Assembly: GCA_900315315.1 (NCBI GenBank)
Contig: OMYT01000005.1
Location: forward strand, 1-64,000
Length of the DNA: 64,000 nucleotides
Direction of reading: 5' to 3'
Source of the DNA: an uncultured Eubacteriales bacterium
Lineage (GTDB): Bacteria; Bacillota; Clostridia; Christensenellales; Aristaeellaceae
The first letter of the stretch is position 1; each line of letters opens with the position of its first letter. This document shows positions 9,094-17,380 of the stretch, in pieces. A program made the position numbers and the translations under genes. The notes under the pieces are model-generated. The model worked only from the letters and a program-made list of their open reading frames with translations. It was not told where the DNA came from and did not search any database.

Positions 9094-9101
9094 CAGGCGA
9101 C
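9085..9101. other. Short perfect palindrome over the macrodomain stop codon
   Basis: GTCGCCTG (9085-9092) and CAGGCGAC (9094-9101) are perfect arms around one base and contain the TGA stop of the macrodomain gene. There is no T run, so it is not a classical terminator. It may pause transcription or protect the mRNA end. Confidence 0.3.
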
Positions 9102-9110
9102 CAAAAGAAG

Positions 9111-9200
9111 ATCAGCCTCTGTTACCATCATGATGCCGGGAGGGCGGGAGATCCGCGGAGGAGACCGCCGCCCGGAGAATAAACGGGAACGGAGGCTGAT
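9111..9200 (+). promoter_or_regulatory. Candidate RBS-sequestering leader of the vWA gene
   Basis: ATCAGCCTC at 9111-9119 is complementary to GAGGCTGAT at 9192-9200, which includes the GGAGG ribosome site of the vWA gene. The GC-rich stretch between them (9135-9176) can form further pairs. The fold would close the start region, so translation of the vWA protein could be conditional. It lacks a recognised riboswitch signature. Confidence 0.35.
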
Positions 9201-9205
9201 TTTTG

Positions 9206-9856
9206 ATGAAAAAGAAACTGACGGAAATGGTGTTTATTCTGGACCGGAGCGGTTCCATGGCCGGGCTGGAGAGTGACACGATAGGCGGTTTCAACGCGAT
9301 GATCGAAAAGCAGAAGAAGGAAGCGGGTGAGGCACTGGTTTCCACGGTGCTGTTCTCTGGGGAGAGTATGGTGATCCACGACCGGGAGGATATCCGCCGG
9401 ATTGAGCCGCTGACGGAGAAGCAGTACAGCGTCTGCGGCTGCACGGCACTGATCGACGCGATCGGCCAGGCGATCCACCATATTGGGAATGTTCACAAAT
9501 ACGCCCGGGAGGAGGACCGGCCGGAGCACACGATCTTTGTGATCACAACGGACGGGATGGAAAACGCCAGCCACCGCTATACCAGCAGCGAGGTCAAGGC
9601 CATGGTCGAGCGGCAGAAGACGCGCTACGGCTGGGAGTTCCTTTTCCTCGGGGCGAACATTGACGCCGTGGAGACAGCGGGACACTTCGGCATCGGCGCC
9701 GACCGGGCTGTCCGCTTCCACAACGACGCGAAGGGCATCCGGGTAAACTACGAGACAGTCAGCCGGACGGTCGGCCGGATGCGGGCATGCGCGCCGATCG
9801 ATGCAACCTGGAAAGACGAGATCGAGGCGGATTACCGCGGCAGGAATCCGGACTAA
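9206..9856 (+). CDS. von Willebrand factor A domain protein (YegL/TerY-like)
   Basis: The 216-residue protein is essentially one vWA domain. The metal-ion (MIDAS) motif DRSGSM is at residues 12-17, with the conserved Thr in GCTALIDAI and the Asp in VITTDGMENAS. Stand-alone cytoplasmic vWA proteins of this type act as scaffolds in stress operons, often beside ter genes, phosphatases or macrodomains; no signal peptide is present. It lies 112 bases after the macrodomain-HTH gene. The start ATG 9206 is preferred to the adjacent TTG 9203 because GGAGG (9191-9195) is 10 bases upstream. Confidence 0.85.
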   Translation: MKKKLTEMVFILDRSGSMAGLESDTIGGFNAMIEKQKKEAGEALVSTVLFSGESMVIHDREDIRRIEPLTEKQYSVCGCTALIDAIGQAIHHIGNVHKYAREEDRPEHTIFVITTDGMENASHRYTSSEVKAMVERQKTRYGWEFLFLGANIDAVETAGHFGIGADRAVRFHNDAKGIRVNYETVSRTVGRMRACAPIDATWKDEIEADYRGRNPD

Positions 9857-9925
9857 AAAAGAAAAAGAAAAACGTGGAACTTTCCGGGCGATCCGCCGTC
9901 ATACAGGGTGTAAGGACGAAACACT

Positions 9926-9943
9926 CCGGTTTTAGGAAACCGG
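9926..9943. other. Small hairpin upstream of secreted protein gene
   Basis: CCGGTTT and AAACCGG pair perfectly across TAGG, 36 bases before the next GTG start. Only a few T bases follow. It may be a weak terminator of the vWA gene or a leader element. Confidence 0.3.
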
Positions 9944-9978
9944 CAAATGAAATTATTTTTGATAAGGAGGAATCCCCT

Positions 9979-11565
9979 GTGAAACGCTTACTCTGTATGA
10001 TGATTGCCCTGATTATGCTCTGCGCCGCCGGCGCCGCCTGTGCCGAAGCGGAATCCCTGGACATTCTTTCCTGCCCGGAGGTCGGGCTTTCCACGAAGAT
10101 CCCCGCCGGAAAAACCTGGGCGCCCTCTAACGACGGCGTGGTTGTCTGGCTCGGTGATGAAGGCTATGTGCCGAACCTGTGGTTCTATATCCGGAAGAAT
10201 ATGCTGAACGATCCGGACAGCTATCTGCACGAGACCTTCACGGAGTACATGAAGAAGGAATACGGTGACAGGCTGGTCGGGATCAACCAGTTCGAGTATT
10301 ACGAGATCGCCGGAAAGAAACTGAGCGGTATTGAGTACTCCTACCGCGGAAGCGACGACACGATCATTTACCAGCTGAACCTTGTTGAGGTTCGGGAGAA
10401 TGCGGACATTGAATACCAGGCCCGCTATACCAACAGCACGAGGGAAATGGTTCTGAACGCGCTTGAGACGGCGATCTCTTGCTTCCAGCCGGACCCGGAT
10501 TATTATACCTCGGCACCGACTCCCGAGGCGAAAGCGCCCGCGGCAGCTGCCGGCAATTTCAAAGTAACCAACATCAAGGCGGATGATATGATCATCGGGC
10601 GCTGCGTGGCGCCGGAAGAATACACGGTAACCAGCCGGGCCTTCTGCTGCACCGAGCAGCAGAGCGCCGGGAACCCCTGGCTGCTGGCGGTCTCCGCGAT
10701 TTCTCCGGAAGGGGTCGGACTGACCTATTCTTCGGCCCAGAACTACTACACGGTGCCCGGCGCTGATCCCAGCCTGGACGGGACGTTCCACATGAAGTTT
10801 ATGACCCCCATCCTGCACTATATGAACGCCTCGGAATATTGCGACTACTGGGCAAAACGCATGAATGAATCCGCGAAAAAGATCGAGCTGGTGAATGAAA
10901 ACAACTATCCCGAACTGCAGGAGCAGCTGGACAAGATGGCTGAGGCATACAAGGACCTGAACAACAGGATGACCGCCGGCAGCGGCCTGACGATCTCAAA
11001 GGTGGAGAACACGATGGCGGCCCGCCTTTACTACATGGAAAGCGACACCGGCCTGCCGTACTACTTCGTGGTTACCACGGCCACACGGGGCGTATGGAAC
11101 GAGACACACCTGGACGGCCCGATCATGGACATCGACGGCTCCTATATCCTGTGGGATTCCCCCTGCGTCTACACGATGCTCTGCCCGCCGGCGATGCTGG
11201 ACAGCGTGGGCGACATCCTGACCACGTTCATCGAGAACACTTCGGTGACCGACCAGTTCATGGTTGCGAATCAGCGGGTATCCACGGAGATCCTGAGCAT
11301 GATGACCGGCATCAACCTGACCGGCCTGGAGAACTACAGCCGGCAGTTTATGCAGGAAGAAACCGCCAAGGGTGACGACTACAGCGAAGAACGCTTCAGC
11401 GACTACATCTTCGACCAGAACGACTACACCCTGTCCGACGGCAGCCATGTGAAGGTTCCCACGAATTACGAATACGTTTGGGAAGGGGACAACGGAATGG
11501 TCTACTACAGCGACAGCGCGTTTGCCCAGCCCGGCGGTAGCACCCAGCTGACTCCGAACCGCTGA
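9979..11565 (+). CDS. Large secreted protein of unknown function
   Basis: The 528-residue product begins MKRLLCMMIALIMLCAAG and has a clear signal peptide cleaved near ACA-EA. Residues about 25-165 (LDILSCPEVGLSTKIPAGKTW...) look like a PsbP/DcrB-type alpha-beta domain, ending before a threonine/proline/alanine linker (APTPEAKAPAAAAG). The remaining 350 residues, with SGLTISKVENTMAARLYY and a C-terminal ERFSDYIFDQNDYTLSDG, match nothing I recognise; the end (VKVPTNYEYVWEGDNG) resembles short extracellular beta repeats. The start is GTG 9979 with AAGGAGG 9 bases upstream; the frame stays open to 9787 but that part has no coding look. A terminator follows. Confidence 0.7.
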   Translation: MKRLLCMMIALIMLCAAGAACAEAESLDILSCPEVGLSTKIPAGKTWAPSNDGVVVWLGDEGYVPNLWFYIRKNMLNDPDSYLHETFTEYMKKEYGDRLVGINQFEYYEIAGKKLSGIEYSYRGSDDTIIYQLNLVEVRENADIEYQARYTNSTREMVLNALETAISCFQPDPDYYTSAPTPEAKAPAAAAGNFKVTNIKADDMIIGRCVAPEEYTVTSRAFCCTEQQSAGNPWLLAVSAISPEGVGLTYSSAQNYYTVPGADPSLDGTFHMKFMTPILHYMNASEYCDYWAKRMNESAKKIELVNENNYPELQEQLDKMAEAYKDLNNRMTAGSGLTISKVENTMAARLYYMESDTGLPYYFVVTTATRGVWNETHLDGPIMDIDGSYILWDSPCVYTMLCPPAMLDSVGDILTTFIENTSVTDQFMVANQRVSTEILSMMTGINLTGLENYSRQFMQEETAKGDDYSEERFSDYIFDQNDYTLSDGSHVKVPTNYEYVWEGDNGMVYYSDSAFAQPGGSTQLTPNR

Positions 11566-11604
11566 TCCGGAAGACCAGATACAGCACGGAACAAAAACAA
11601 TACC

Positions 11605-11637
11605 GGCGCCGCCGAAACAAATCGGACGGCGCCTTTT
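11605..11637 (+). terminator. Rho-independent terminator
   Basis: A GC-rich stem (GGCGCCGCCGA with TCGG-A-CGGCGCC) closes a 6-base loop and ends in TTTT. It terminates the secreted-protein gene. Confidence 0.75.
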
Positions 11638-11651
11638 GTATGCACAGGTGT

Positions 11652-11680
11652 TTGACTTCACCCGCCGCTGCGGGTACAAT
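11652..11680 (+). promoter_or_regulatory. Promoter of the GGDEF-FNT-ABC unit, with dyad in the spacer
   Basis: TTGACT (11652-11657), a 17-base spacer and TACAAT (11675-11680) form a strong vegetative promoter 35 bases before the start codon. The spacer contains the inverted repeat CCCGC-CGCT-GCGGG (11661-11674), a possible repressor site. No regulator can be named. Confidence 0.65.
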
Positions 11681-11714
11681 AATAGACAATCATACCGCAG
11701 TAACGGAGGAGCAC

Positions 11715-12869
11715 ATGACGCTGGATTATCTTTTCTTCTATGCGGAAGCGAATATTGTCTGCATCATCATCTTTGTGATCCTCCTGTGGCACGACCGGCG
11801 TTACCGGACTCGGCAGGAAAAGCAGATCTGGTTTGACCGGACGGTGATCGCCCATATCCTGTATTTCATTTCCGATATCGGCTGGGCAGCGGTGATCAGC
11901 GGGAATCTTCCGCGGAGCCGCGGGCTGGTGATCCTCTTCAATTTCCTGAACTTTATCCTTCTGAGCCTGATTTCATACGGATGGTTCATGTATATGGCTG
12001 CGTCGGAGGGGATGGACCTTGTCAAGAGCTGGAAGCAGCGCCGGCTGATCCGCCTGCCGATGGAAATCTGCACGGCAATCCTGGTGATTTCATATATCAT
12101 CGCACCCCGGTTTTGGGTAAACGACGCAGGCGAACTGAACAGCTGGTACTATCCGCTGCTGGTGACGGCGCCGCTGATTTACATTATCGCCTCCTTTATC
12201 TGCTCCATGATCAACGCGAAGAAGGCAGAGAACCGGGAGACAAGACGGCTGTATATCCTGATCGGGGTATATCCGCTGAGCGTGGTGTTCTTCGGTCTGC
12301 TGCAGCTGATTGCCCTGAACGCACCGCTGTTCTGTTTCGGATGTACGATTATGATGCTGTTTTTCTACATCCAGGCCATGCAGACGCTGATCTCCGTAGA
12401 CGCCCTGACCCGGCTGAACAACCGGGGACAGATCGAGCGTTATATGAAACAGATGAAATACCGCGAGAACCTGCCGATCTATGCCGCGATGATCGACATC
12501 GACCATTTCAAGAAGATCAACGATACCTTCGGCCACGCGGAAGGGGACCGGGCACTGTTTCTGGTGGCGGAAGCCATGCGGCAGACAGCCGAGAAGATCG
12601 GGGAGAATGCGTTCATCGGCCGGTACGGCGGGGACGAGTTCACCATGATTGTTCAGTCTGCGAAAGAGGGAATCATGGAACAGATTACGGACCGGTTGCG
12701 GGAAGCCGCGCGCAGTAAGCAGGAAGACAATCACCTGCTGTACAACCTGGATCTCAGTATCGGATACGACCGCCTGCGCGATGAAAAGGACACCATGGAA
12801 GCCTGCTTGAACCGGGCGGACGAGAAACTGTATGAGAACAAGCGGGCCGCCGGAACCGATCGACGGTAA
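11715..12869 (+). CDS. Membrane diguanylate cyclase (GGDEF)
   Basis: Six or seven hydrophobic helices (residues 5-235) form an integral membrane sensor with no recognised ligand domain. A GGDEF domain fills residues 240-375: SVDALTRLNNRGQIERYM, MIDIDHFKKINDTFGHAEGD and GRYGGDEFTMIV (GGDEF near residue 305). The active-site residues are present, while the RxxD inhibitory site is lacking. The enzyme should make c-di-GMP from two GTP at the inner face of the membrane. The ATG at 11715 has GGAGGA upstream. It is the first gene of a run with the FNT and ABC genes (gaps 36 and 4 bases). Confidence 0.85.
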   Translation: MTLDYLFFYAEANIVCIIIFVILLWHDRRYRTRQEKQIWFDRTVIAHILYFISDIGWAAVISGNLPRSRGLVILFNFLNFILLSLISYGWFMYMAASEGMDLVKSWKQRRLIRLPMEICTAILVISYIIAPRFWVNDAGELNSWYYPLLVTAPLIYIIASFICSMINAKKAENRETRRLYILIGVYPLSVVFFGLLQLIALNAPLFCFGCTIMMLFFYIQAMQTLISVDALTRLNNRGQIERYMKQMKYRENLPIYAAMIDIDHFKKINDTFGHAEGDRALFLVAEAMRQTAEKIGENAFIGRYGGDEFTMIVQSAKEGIMEQITDRLREAARSKQEDNHLLYNLDLSIGYDRLRDEKDTMEACLNRADEKLYENKRAAGTDRR

Positions 12870-12905
12870 TCCGGCCAACCGAAGCAGACGAAAGGTAGAA
12901 CGGGC

Positions 12906-13490
12906 ATGAAGACATCACTGTTAAAAGCCGCCGCGGCCGGCGTACTGATCTGCATGGGCTGTATCGTGAACCTGAAGGTCGGGGGCGGAATCCCGGGAGC
13001 GGTGCTGTTCAGCGCCGGACTCTGGTTTGTGGTGAACTTTGACGCGGAACTGTTCACCGGCCGGGTGACGCGTGATCAGTATGATCCCCTGCAGAAGGTG
13101 ATCATGCTCGTGATGAACGTGATCGGCGCGGGCGTCTGCGGCATTCTGGCTTCCGTTTTCCTGCCGGAGATTCAGGAAACGGCTCACGCAATTGCGATTG
13201 CCTATCAGGATCCGCTGAAGGTGATCTGGCAGAGCGTGATGTGCGGCATCTGCATGTATCTGGCGACGACGCCGCCCGTGAACAGGGACGTCAGTCGCCT
13301 GCCCTTTGTGATCTATGGCGTGGCTCTGTTTATCCTTTCAGGCTTCGCGCACTCCATTGCCCTGGCCGGATATGCAGCGATCGCGCGGGGGATCGCGTGG
13401 TGGGTGATCCCGCTGGCGGCGGTCGGAAACGGCGCGGGAAGCTATCTGATGAAATGGCTTTTGACCGGAAAATTGATCAAACGGGAGTGA
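12906..13490 (+). CDS. Formate/nitrite transporter (FNT)-family channel, short
   Basis: A 194-residue, very hydrophobic protein with about six helices. FSAGLWFVVNFDAELFTGRV matches the FNT helix with its xAELFTGN motif, and GFAHSIA and GNGAGSYLM match later conserved helices. FNT proteins are pentameric channels for formate, nitrite, hydrosulfide or lactate; the substrate cannot be read here. It is shorter than the usual 250-290 residues, because the start lacks the cytoplasmic helix. The following ABC exporter starts 4 bases after the stop. Confidence 0.75.
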   Translation: MKTSLLKAAAAGVLICMGCIVNLKVGGGIPGAVLFSAGLWFVVNFDAELFTGRVTRDQYDPLQKVIMLVMNVIGAGVCGILASVFLPEIQETAHAIAIAYQDPLKVIWQSVMCGICMYLATTPPVNRDVSRLPFVIYGVALFILSGFAHSIALAGYAAIARGIAWWVIPLAAVGNGAGSYLMKWLLTGKLIKRE

Positions 13491-13494
13491 TACA

Positions 13495-15270
13495 ATGTCG
13501 GAGAATGATAGTATAAAGCGCAGCAGGCAGGAAACCACCGGCCTGCTCAGGCGTTTTATTGCCTATTACCGGCCGTATAAAAAGCTTTTCAGCATGGATA
13601 TGGGGGCCGCGCTGTTAGTCGCGGTGATCGGGGTGGTCTATCCCATCATCACCCGGACCATGCTCAACACCCTGATCCCGGAAAAGCAGTATACCATGAT
13701 TGTGATCTACGGGATCACCCTGCTTGCGCTTTATTTTGTCAAGATGTGCCTGAACTATTTTATCCAGTATGAAGGGCACATGATGGGCGTCTATATGCAG
13801 GCGCGGATGCGCAGCGACATGTTCAATCATCTGGAATCGCTGCCTTACAGCTTCTACGATACCCATGAGACCGGGAAAATCATGTCCCGGATGACCAACG
13901 ATCTGTTCGAGGTGAGCGAACTGGCCCACCATGGGCCGGAAAACATCATTATCTCGGTGCTGAGCATCGTGATTGCCTTCTTCTATCTGAGTACGATCAA
14001 CATTCCGCTGACACTGATCATCTTTGCCTGCGTCCCGTTCCTGCTGGTGATCTCCTGGAACCTGAGAACGAAAATGCGCAAGGCTTTCCGGGATACGCGT
14101 TCGGCGCTGGCGGAGATCAACGCGAGCCTGGAGAGTTCCATTTCAGGCATCCGGGTGACAAAGGCCTTTACCAACGCGGAGAAGGAAAGGGAAAAGTTCG
14201 AGATCGGAAACGGAAAGTTCCAGCTGGCCCGGAAGGCCGCATATTCCGCCATGGCAAGATTCCACAGCGGGAATACTTTCATCACTGATATCTTCAACGT
14301 GGTGGTGCTGATCGCCGGCGGCATATTCCTGTACAACGGGCAGATTACCTTCGGCGACTATTCCGCCTTCATCGTTTCCGTAAACATGTTCATTTCCCCG
14401 GTCATGACGCTGATCAACTTTATGGAACAGTTTGAGAACGGGATCACCGGGTTCGAGCGCTTCTGCGAGATTATGGACGCGAAGCCCGAAACGGACAGCC
14501 CGGACGCGGTGGACGCGGGTGTGCTGGAAGGCCGGATCGAGTTCCGGAACGTGTCCTATGCCTACGACGAGGACAAGAACGTGCTGCGTCATGTGGATCT
14601 GACCATCGAAAAGGGAAAAACCTTCGCGCTGGTCGGCCCTTCCGGCGGCGGCAAGACCACGATCTGCCACCTGATCCCGCACTTCTATGACGTGCTGAGC
14701 GGTGAAATCTTTCTGGACGGGAAGGAGATCCACACCCTGACGCAGGAGAGCGTACGGCGAAATATCGGCATTGTGCAGCAGGATATCTATCTGTTTAACG
14801 ATACGATGAGAGAAAACATCCGTTACGGCAAACTGGACGCAACGGATGAGGAAATCGCCGAAGCGGCGAAACGAGCCAATATTCACGACTATATCATGTC
14901 CCTGCCCGACGGGTATGAAACGAAGATCGGTGAGCGGGGAGTGCGCCTGAGCGGCGGGCAGAAACAGCGCCTTTCGATTGCCCGGGTGTTCCTGAAAAAT
15001 CCCCCGATCCTTATTTTGGACGAGGCGACCAGCGCGCTGGACAACACCACGGAAATCCTGATCCAGCAGGCGCTGGACGATCTTTGCCGCGGGAGGACAA
15101 CCCTGGTGGTTGCACACCGGCTGTCCACGATCAAGAACGCGGACGAGATCGCGGTGGTTTCAGACGGCAGGATTGTTGAGCAGGGAACGCACGAGGAGTT
15201 GATGAAACTGCAGGGACAGTATTATGAACTGTACCAGATGCAGTTCAGGGCAAACAGCGGGATGATGTAA
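13495..15270 (+). CDS. ABC exporter (fused permease-ATPase, MsbA/LmrA-like)
   Basis: A 591-residue half-transporter with six transmembrane helices (residues 25-320) followed by an ATPase domain. Visible motifs are Walker A GPSGGGKTT (near 380), Q-loop GIVQQDIYLFNDT, signature LSGGQKQRLSIARVF, Walker B ILILDEATSALD and the H-loop VAHRLSTI. It should function as a homodimer exporting lipid, peptide or drug; the cargo is unknown. It is translationally close to the FNT gene (4-base gap). The stop codon lies at the edge of a palindromic repeat, and the last 14 bases of the gene are duplicated beyond it. Confidence 0.9.
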   Translation: MSENDSIKRSRQETTGLLRRFIAYYRPYKKLFSMDMGAALLVAVIGVVYPIITRTMLNTLIPEKQYTMIVIYGITLLALYFVKMCLNYFIQYEGHMMGVYMQARMRSDMFNHLESLPYSFYDTHETGKIMSRMTNDLFEVSELAHHGPENIIISVLSIVIAFFYLSTINIPLTLIIFACVPFLLVISWNLRTKMRKAFRDTRSALAEINASLESSISGIRVTKAFTNAEKEREKFEIGNGKFQLARKAAYSAMARFHSGNTFITDIFNVVVLIAGGIFLYNGQITFGDYSAFIVSVNMFISPVMTLINFMEQFENGITGFERFCEIMDAKPETDSPDAVDAGVLEGRIEFRNVSYAYDEDKNVLRHVDLTIEKGKTFALVGPSGGGKTTICHLIPHFYDVLSGEIFLDGKEIHTLTQESVRRNIGIVQQDIYLFNDTMRENIRYGKLDATDEEIAEAAKRANIHDYIMSLPDGYETKIGERGVRLSGGQKQRLSIARVFLKNPPILILDEATSALDNTTEILIQQALDDLCRGRTTLVVAHRLSTIKNADEIAVVSDGRIVEQGTHEELMKLQGQYYELYQMQFRANSGMM

Positions 15271-15332
15271 GGGGGCTTTCCGCTCGCCCCCTTAAACCCC
15301 TTCGGTGGCAAAACAATGGCGGGATGATGTAA
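15257..15332. repeat. Stop-codon-associated palindromic repeat, copy 1, with duplicated flanks
   Basis: Beginning at the TAA stop of the ABC gene is a 9-bp stem-loop (TAAGGGGGC 15268-15276 with GCCCCCTTA 15286-15294) and the tail ACCCCTTCGG. The same roughly 40-base unit occurs at 42490-42529. Here the unit is flanked by a direct repeat, GCGGGATGATGTAA at 15257-15270 and 15319-15332, as if insertion had duplicated the gene end. Confidence 0.65.
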
Positions 15333-15336
15333 AGAG

Positions 15337-15361
15337 AAAAAGGCCGCTCAGCGGTCTTTTT
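15337..15361. terminator. Bidirectional terminator
   Basis: AAAAAGGCCGC-TCA-GCGGTCTTTTT is a near-perfect hairpin with A and T runs on its two sides. It can end the rightward ABC-exporter unit and overlaps the 3' end of the leftward small gene. Confidence 0.75.
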
Positions 15362-15533
15362 CTTCGGGCTTGACGGGCGGCTGCGGCTCGCCGGCGGCGT
15401 TGACCCATTCCATCTCGTCCAGGCTCAGAGCCCTGGTCCGGCAGCGCTCGTGAGTCTCACTGATCATCTGGCGCAACTCGGCGTTTTCCTCAAACTTCTG
15501 ATAATCAAACAGGCGGAAGAGCTTCTTTTCCAT
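15348..15533 (-). CDS. Small conserved-looking protein of unknown function (61 aa)
   Basis: A 61-residue protein, MEKKLFRLFDYQKFEENAEL onward, then LSLDEMEWVNAAGEPQPP near the C-terminus. The GGGGGGCG ribosome site lies just before the ATG at 15533; an in-frame ATG at 15551 has none. The pattern of an acidic helical start followed by LxxDEMExVxAAG recalls leader peptides and other small regulatory proteins, but no modification enzyme is nearby, so that is only a resemblance. It is divergent from the sigma factor gene, with 154 bases between them. Confidence 0.6.
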   Translation of the reverse strand: MEKKLFRLFDYQKFEENAELRQMISETHERCRTRALSLDEMEWVNAAGEPQPPVKPEEKDR

Positions 15534-15615
15534 ATCCCGCCCCCCTTTCATCGTTCATTCACAGGTGTATACGCAGCAAAAGAACAGGGTGGCAGTATTG
15601 CCTGAAAAAAAAATT

Positions 15616-15632
15616 ACTGTTATACTAACAGT
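15616..15632. promoter_or_regulatory. Dyad in the sigma-factor promoter region
   Basis: ACTGTTA-TAC-TAACAGT is a perfect 7-bp inverted repeat that contains a TATACT -10-like element, 56 bases before the sigma gene start. It is a good operator candidate for autoregulation of the sigma gene or its divergent neighbour. Confidence 0.45.
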
Positions 15633-15687
15633 GGTCTGCAACCAATCCCCGGATGCAGCTGTGCCTGGCTTCGAAGGAGGGAAAACA

Positions 15688-16170
15688 ATGACAGCCGAAC
15701 AACAGGAGCAAATTTATCTTGCTTATCACGGAAAGGTCATGGGTTACCTCTGCGCGCGCATCAACAGGAGGGCTGAAGCCGAGGATCTGTGTTCCGAAGT
15801 GTTTGAGAAGATCTTTATGCGCTATGACCAGTATGACGAGAGCAAGTCCTCGGTCAGCACATGGGTTTTCACGATTACCCGGAACACCCTGATTGATCAT
15901 TTCCGGCGCGTGAAGCCCCAGGAGGAGCTGGACGAGAACCTGTCGGATGATTCCGAGGTTGACGAGGGCCTGCTGGCCAATGAGTCTCTGGAAGAACTGG
16001 CAGCCGCGCTGAAACGGATGCCGGAGGAACTGCGGGACCTGATCGTTCTGCGGTACTATGACAACAAACCCCTAACCGAGGTTGCCGATCTGATGGGCCT
16101 CAGCTACGGCGCGGTAAAGCTGCGGCACCAGAAAGCCCTGGGAATACTGAAAAAAGCCTTATCAGACTGA
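15688..16170 (+). CDS. ECF-like RNA polymerase sigma factor
   Basis: The 160-residue protein has both core sigma regions. Region 2 (residues 8-80) contains AEDLCSEVFEKIFMRYDQY and VSTWVFTITRNTLIDHFRR. Region 4 (about 100-155) contains LKRMPEELRDLIVLRYYDN and a helix-turn-helix LTEVADLMGLSYGAVKLRHQ. It should direct RNA polymerase to a small regulon. No anti-sigma gene follows; the only close partner is the divergent small protein. GAAGGAGGG stands 7 bases before the ATG at 15688, which excludes the longer open frame upstream. It is followed by a bidirectional terminator. Confidence 0.9.
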   Translation: MTAEQQEQIYLAYHGKVMGYLCARINRRAEAEDLCSEVFEKIFMRYDQYDESKSSVSTWVFTITRNTLIDHFRRVKPQEELDENLSDDSEVDEGLLANESLEELAAALKRMPEELRDLIVLRYYDNKPLTEVADLMGLSYGAVKLRHQKALGILKKALSD

Positions 16171-16188
16171 CCCTGAACAAAACAGAAG

Positions 16189-16217
16189 CCGGACGGAACG
16201 GAACCGCCCGGTTTTTT
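16189..16217. terminator. Terminator between convergent genes
   Basis: CCGGACGG (16189-16196) pairs with CCGCCCGG (16204-16211) with one mismatch and is followed by six T. It ends the sigma gene; the reverse gene stops right beside it. Confidence 0.7.
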
Positions 16218-17281
16218 CATGTCTCTCCGGCAGGAACGGAGGAATCTCCTTCGGGATTGTCCGGCTTTCTTTTACGGGTGATTTTTTCCAGCAGCAGATT
16301 AAAAACCCCGACAAAGATGAACAGATAATAGGTAAAGAACCGCCAGATGAGCAGGGCAAGGCCGACGGTGCCGCCGGTAAAGATATTGCGGAAATAGTAC
16401 AGGAAGCCGCCTTCCTGGGCGCCGCTGGCGCCGGGCAGGGGCGTATAGCTCGCGCTGATAAAGAGCATGAATGACAGCGCCATCAGCTGATACCAGGGCG
16501 TGCCGGACATGCCGAAGGCGTGATAGACAAAAATGATGGTCCCCGTCAGGGCCAGCAGGCTCGCCGTGCTGCACAGGCATTGCAGGACGATCTGGCCCGG
16601 GGCGCGGAGCAGGGCGATCAGGGCGGTGTGATAGGTATCCAGCGCTTCCTCAGCGCTTTTCCGGATTGCGTCCGGCTTTTTGAGGATATGGATCTTCGTC
16701 AGCAGGAAAATCAGAGCGTTGAGCAGCTTAAGGATCCAGTCCCGTCTGAAGGCGGCCAGCAGGACCAGCGGAACGACGGCAAAGTTAATGACCCAGCCGA
16801 CCCGGACGAACCAGATGGCGCCTTCCAGCTGCTGATAGATAAAGGAACAGTTTGCGATCAGGAAGACCAGCGAGAGCAGGGAAACCATGAACTGATTGCA
16901 GATCAGGCGGACGGCTACAGCGGTGGTGCCGCTGCCCACGGGAACCCCTGCCTTGTTCATAGTATAGACCTGCATGGGCTGACCGCCGCTGGCGCCGGGA
17001 GTGATATTGCTGTAGAAAAAACCGCCGAGCGTGATGCGGACAATCTGCCCCGCGGTCAGGGTGAAGCCCTGATGGCGAAGGCAGAACCAGATGCCCAGAC
17101 CGTCGCCGCCGGCATAGACAGCCCAGCAGCCCAGCAGGCAGAGAATATACCAGAAATCCAGACGGCGGACTGCGTCCCAGGCATCGGTGAGTTCCTGATT
17201 GCCGAAGGCGATGCAGACCACAGCTGTGATGGACAGCACGATGAACAGAACGCTCAGGGCTTTTTTAACCTTCTGGTCCAT
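16217..17281 (-). CDS. Lysylphosphatidylglycerol synthase/flippase-type membrane protein (UPF0104)
   Basis: The 354-residue protein has about eight to nine helices and the LPG-synthase transmembrane domain pattern: GQIVRITLGGFFYSNITPGA, SGGQPMQVYTMNKAGVP, YTPLPGASGAQEGGF. In MprF this domain flips lysyl-phosphatidylglycerol; stand-alone versions are common in Clostridia, some beside glycosyltransferases, with unknown lipids. No aminoacyl transferase domain is attached here. The start ATG 17281 has AAAGGAGG 5 bases upstream. It is divergent from glgA with 180 bases between. Confidence 0.8.
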   Translation of the reverse strand: MDQKVKKALSVLFIVLSITAVVCIAFGNQELTDAWDAVRRLDFWYILCLLGCWAVYAGGDGLGIWFCLRHQGFTLTAGQIVRITLGGFFYSNITPGASGGQPMQVYTMNKAGVPVGSGTTAVAVRLICNQFMVSLLSLVFLIANCSFIYQQLEGAIWFVRVGWVINFAVVPLVLLAAFRRDWILKLLNALIFLLTKIHILKKPDAIRKSAEEALDTYHTALIALLRAPGQIVLQCLCSTASLLALTGTIIFVYHAFGMSGTPWYQLMALSFMLFISASYTPLPGASGAQEGGFLYYFRNIFTGGTVGLALLIWRFFTYYLFIFVGVFNLLLEKITRKRKPDNPEGDSSVPAGET

Positions 17282-17380
17282 AGTGCCTCCTTTGATCAAT
17301 AAAAAATATACAATAAACAATTTATTTTACCTTCTTTGGACGAAACTGTCCAGTCTGCTAAAAACGCCATTTCAGAAGGC

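Noticed and set aside
15348..15533. RiPP precursor interpretation of the small protein beside the sigma factor.
   Set aside because: The leader-like tail is suggestive, but no modifying enzyme, peptidase or core-like Cys/Ser/Thr stretch is adjacent; the ABC exporter has no peptidase domain.
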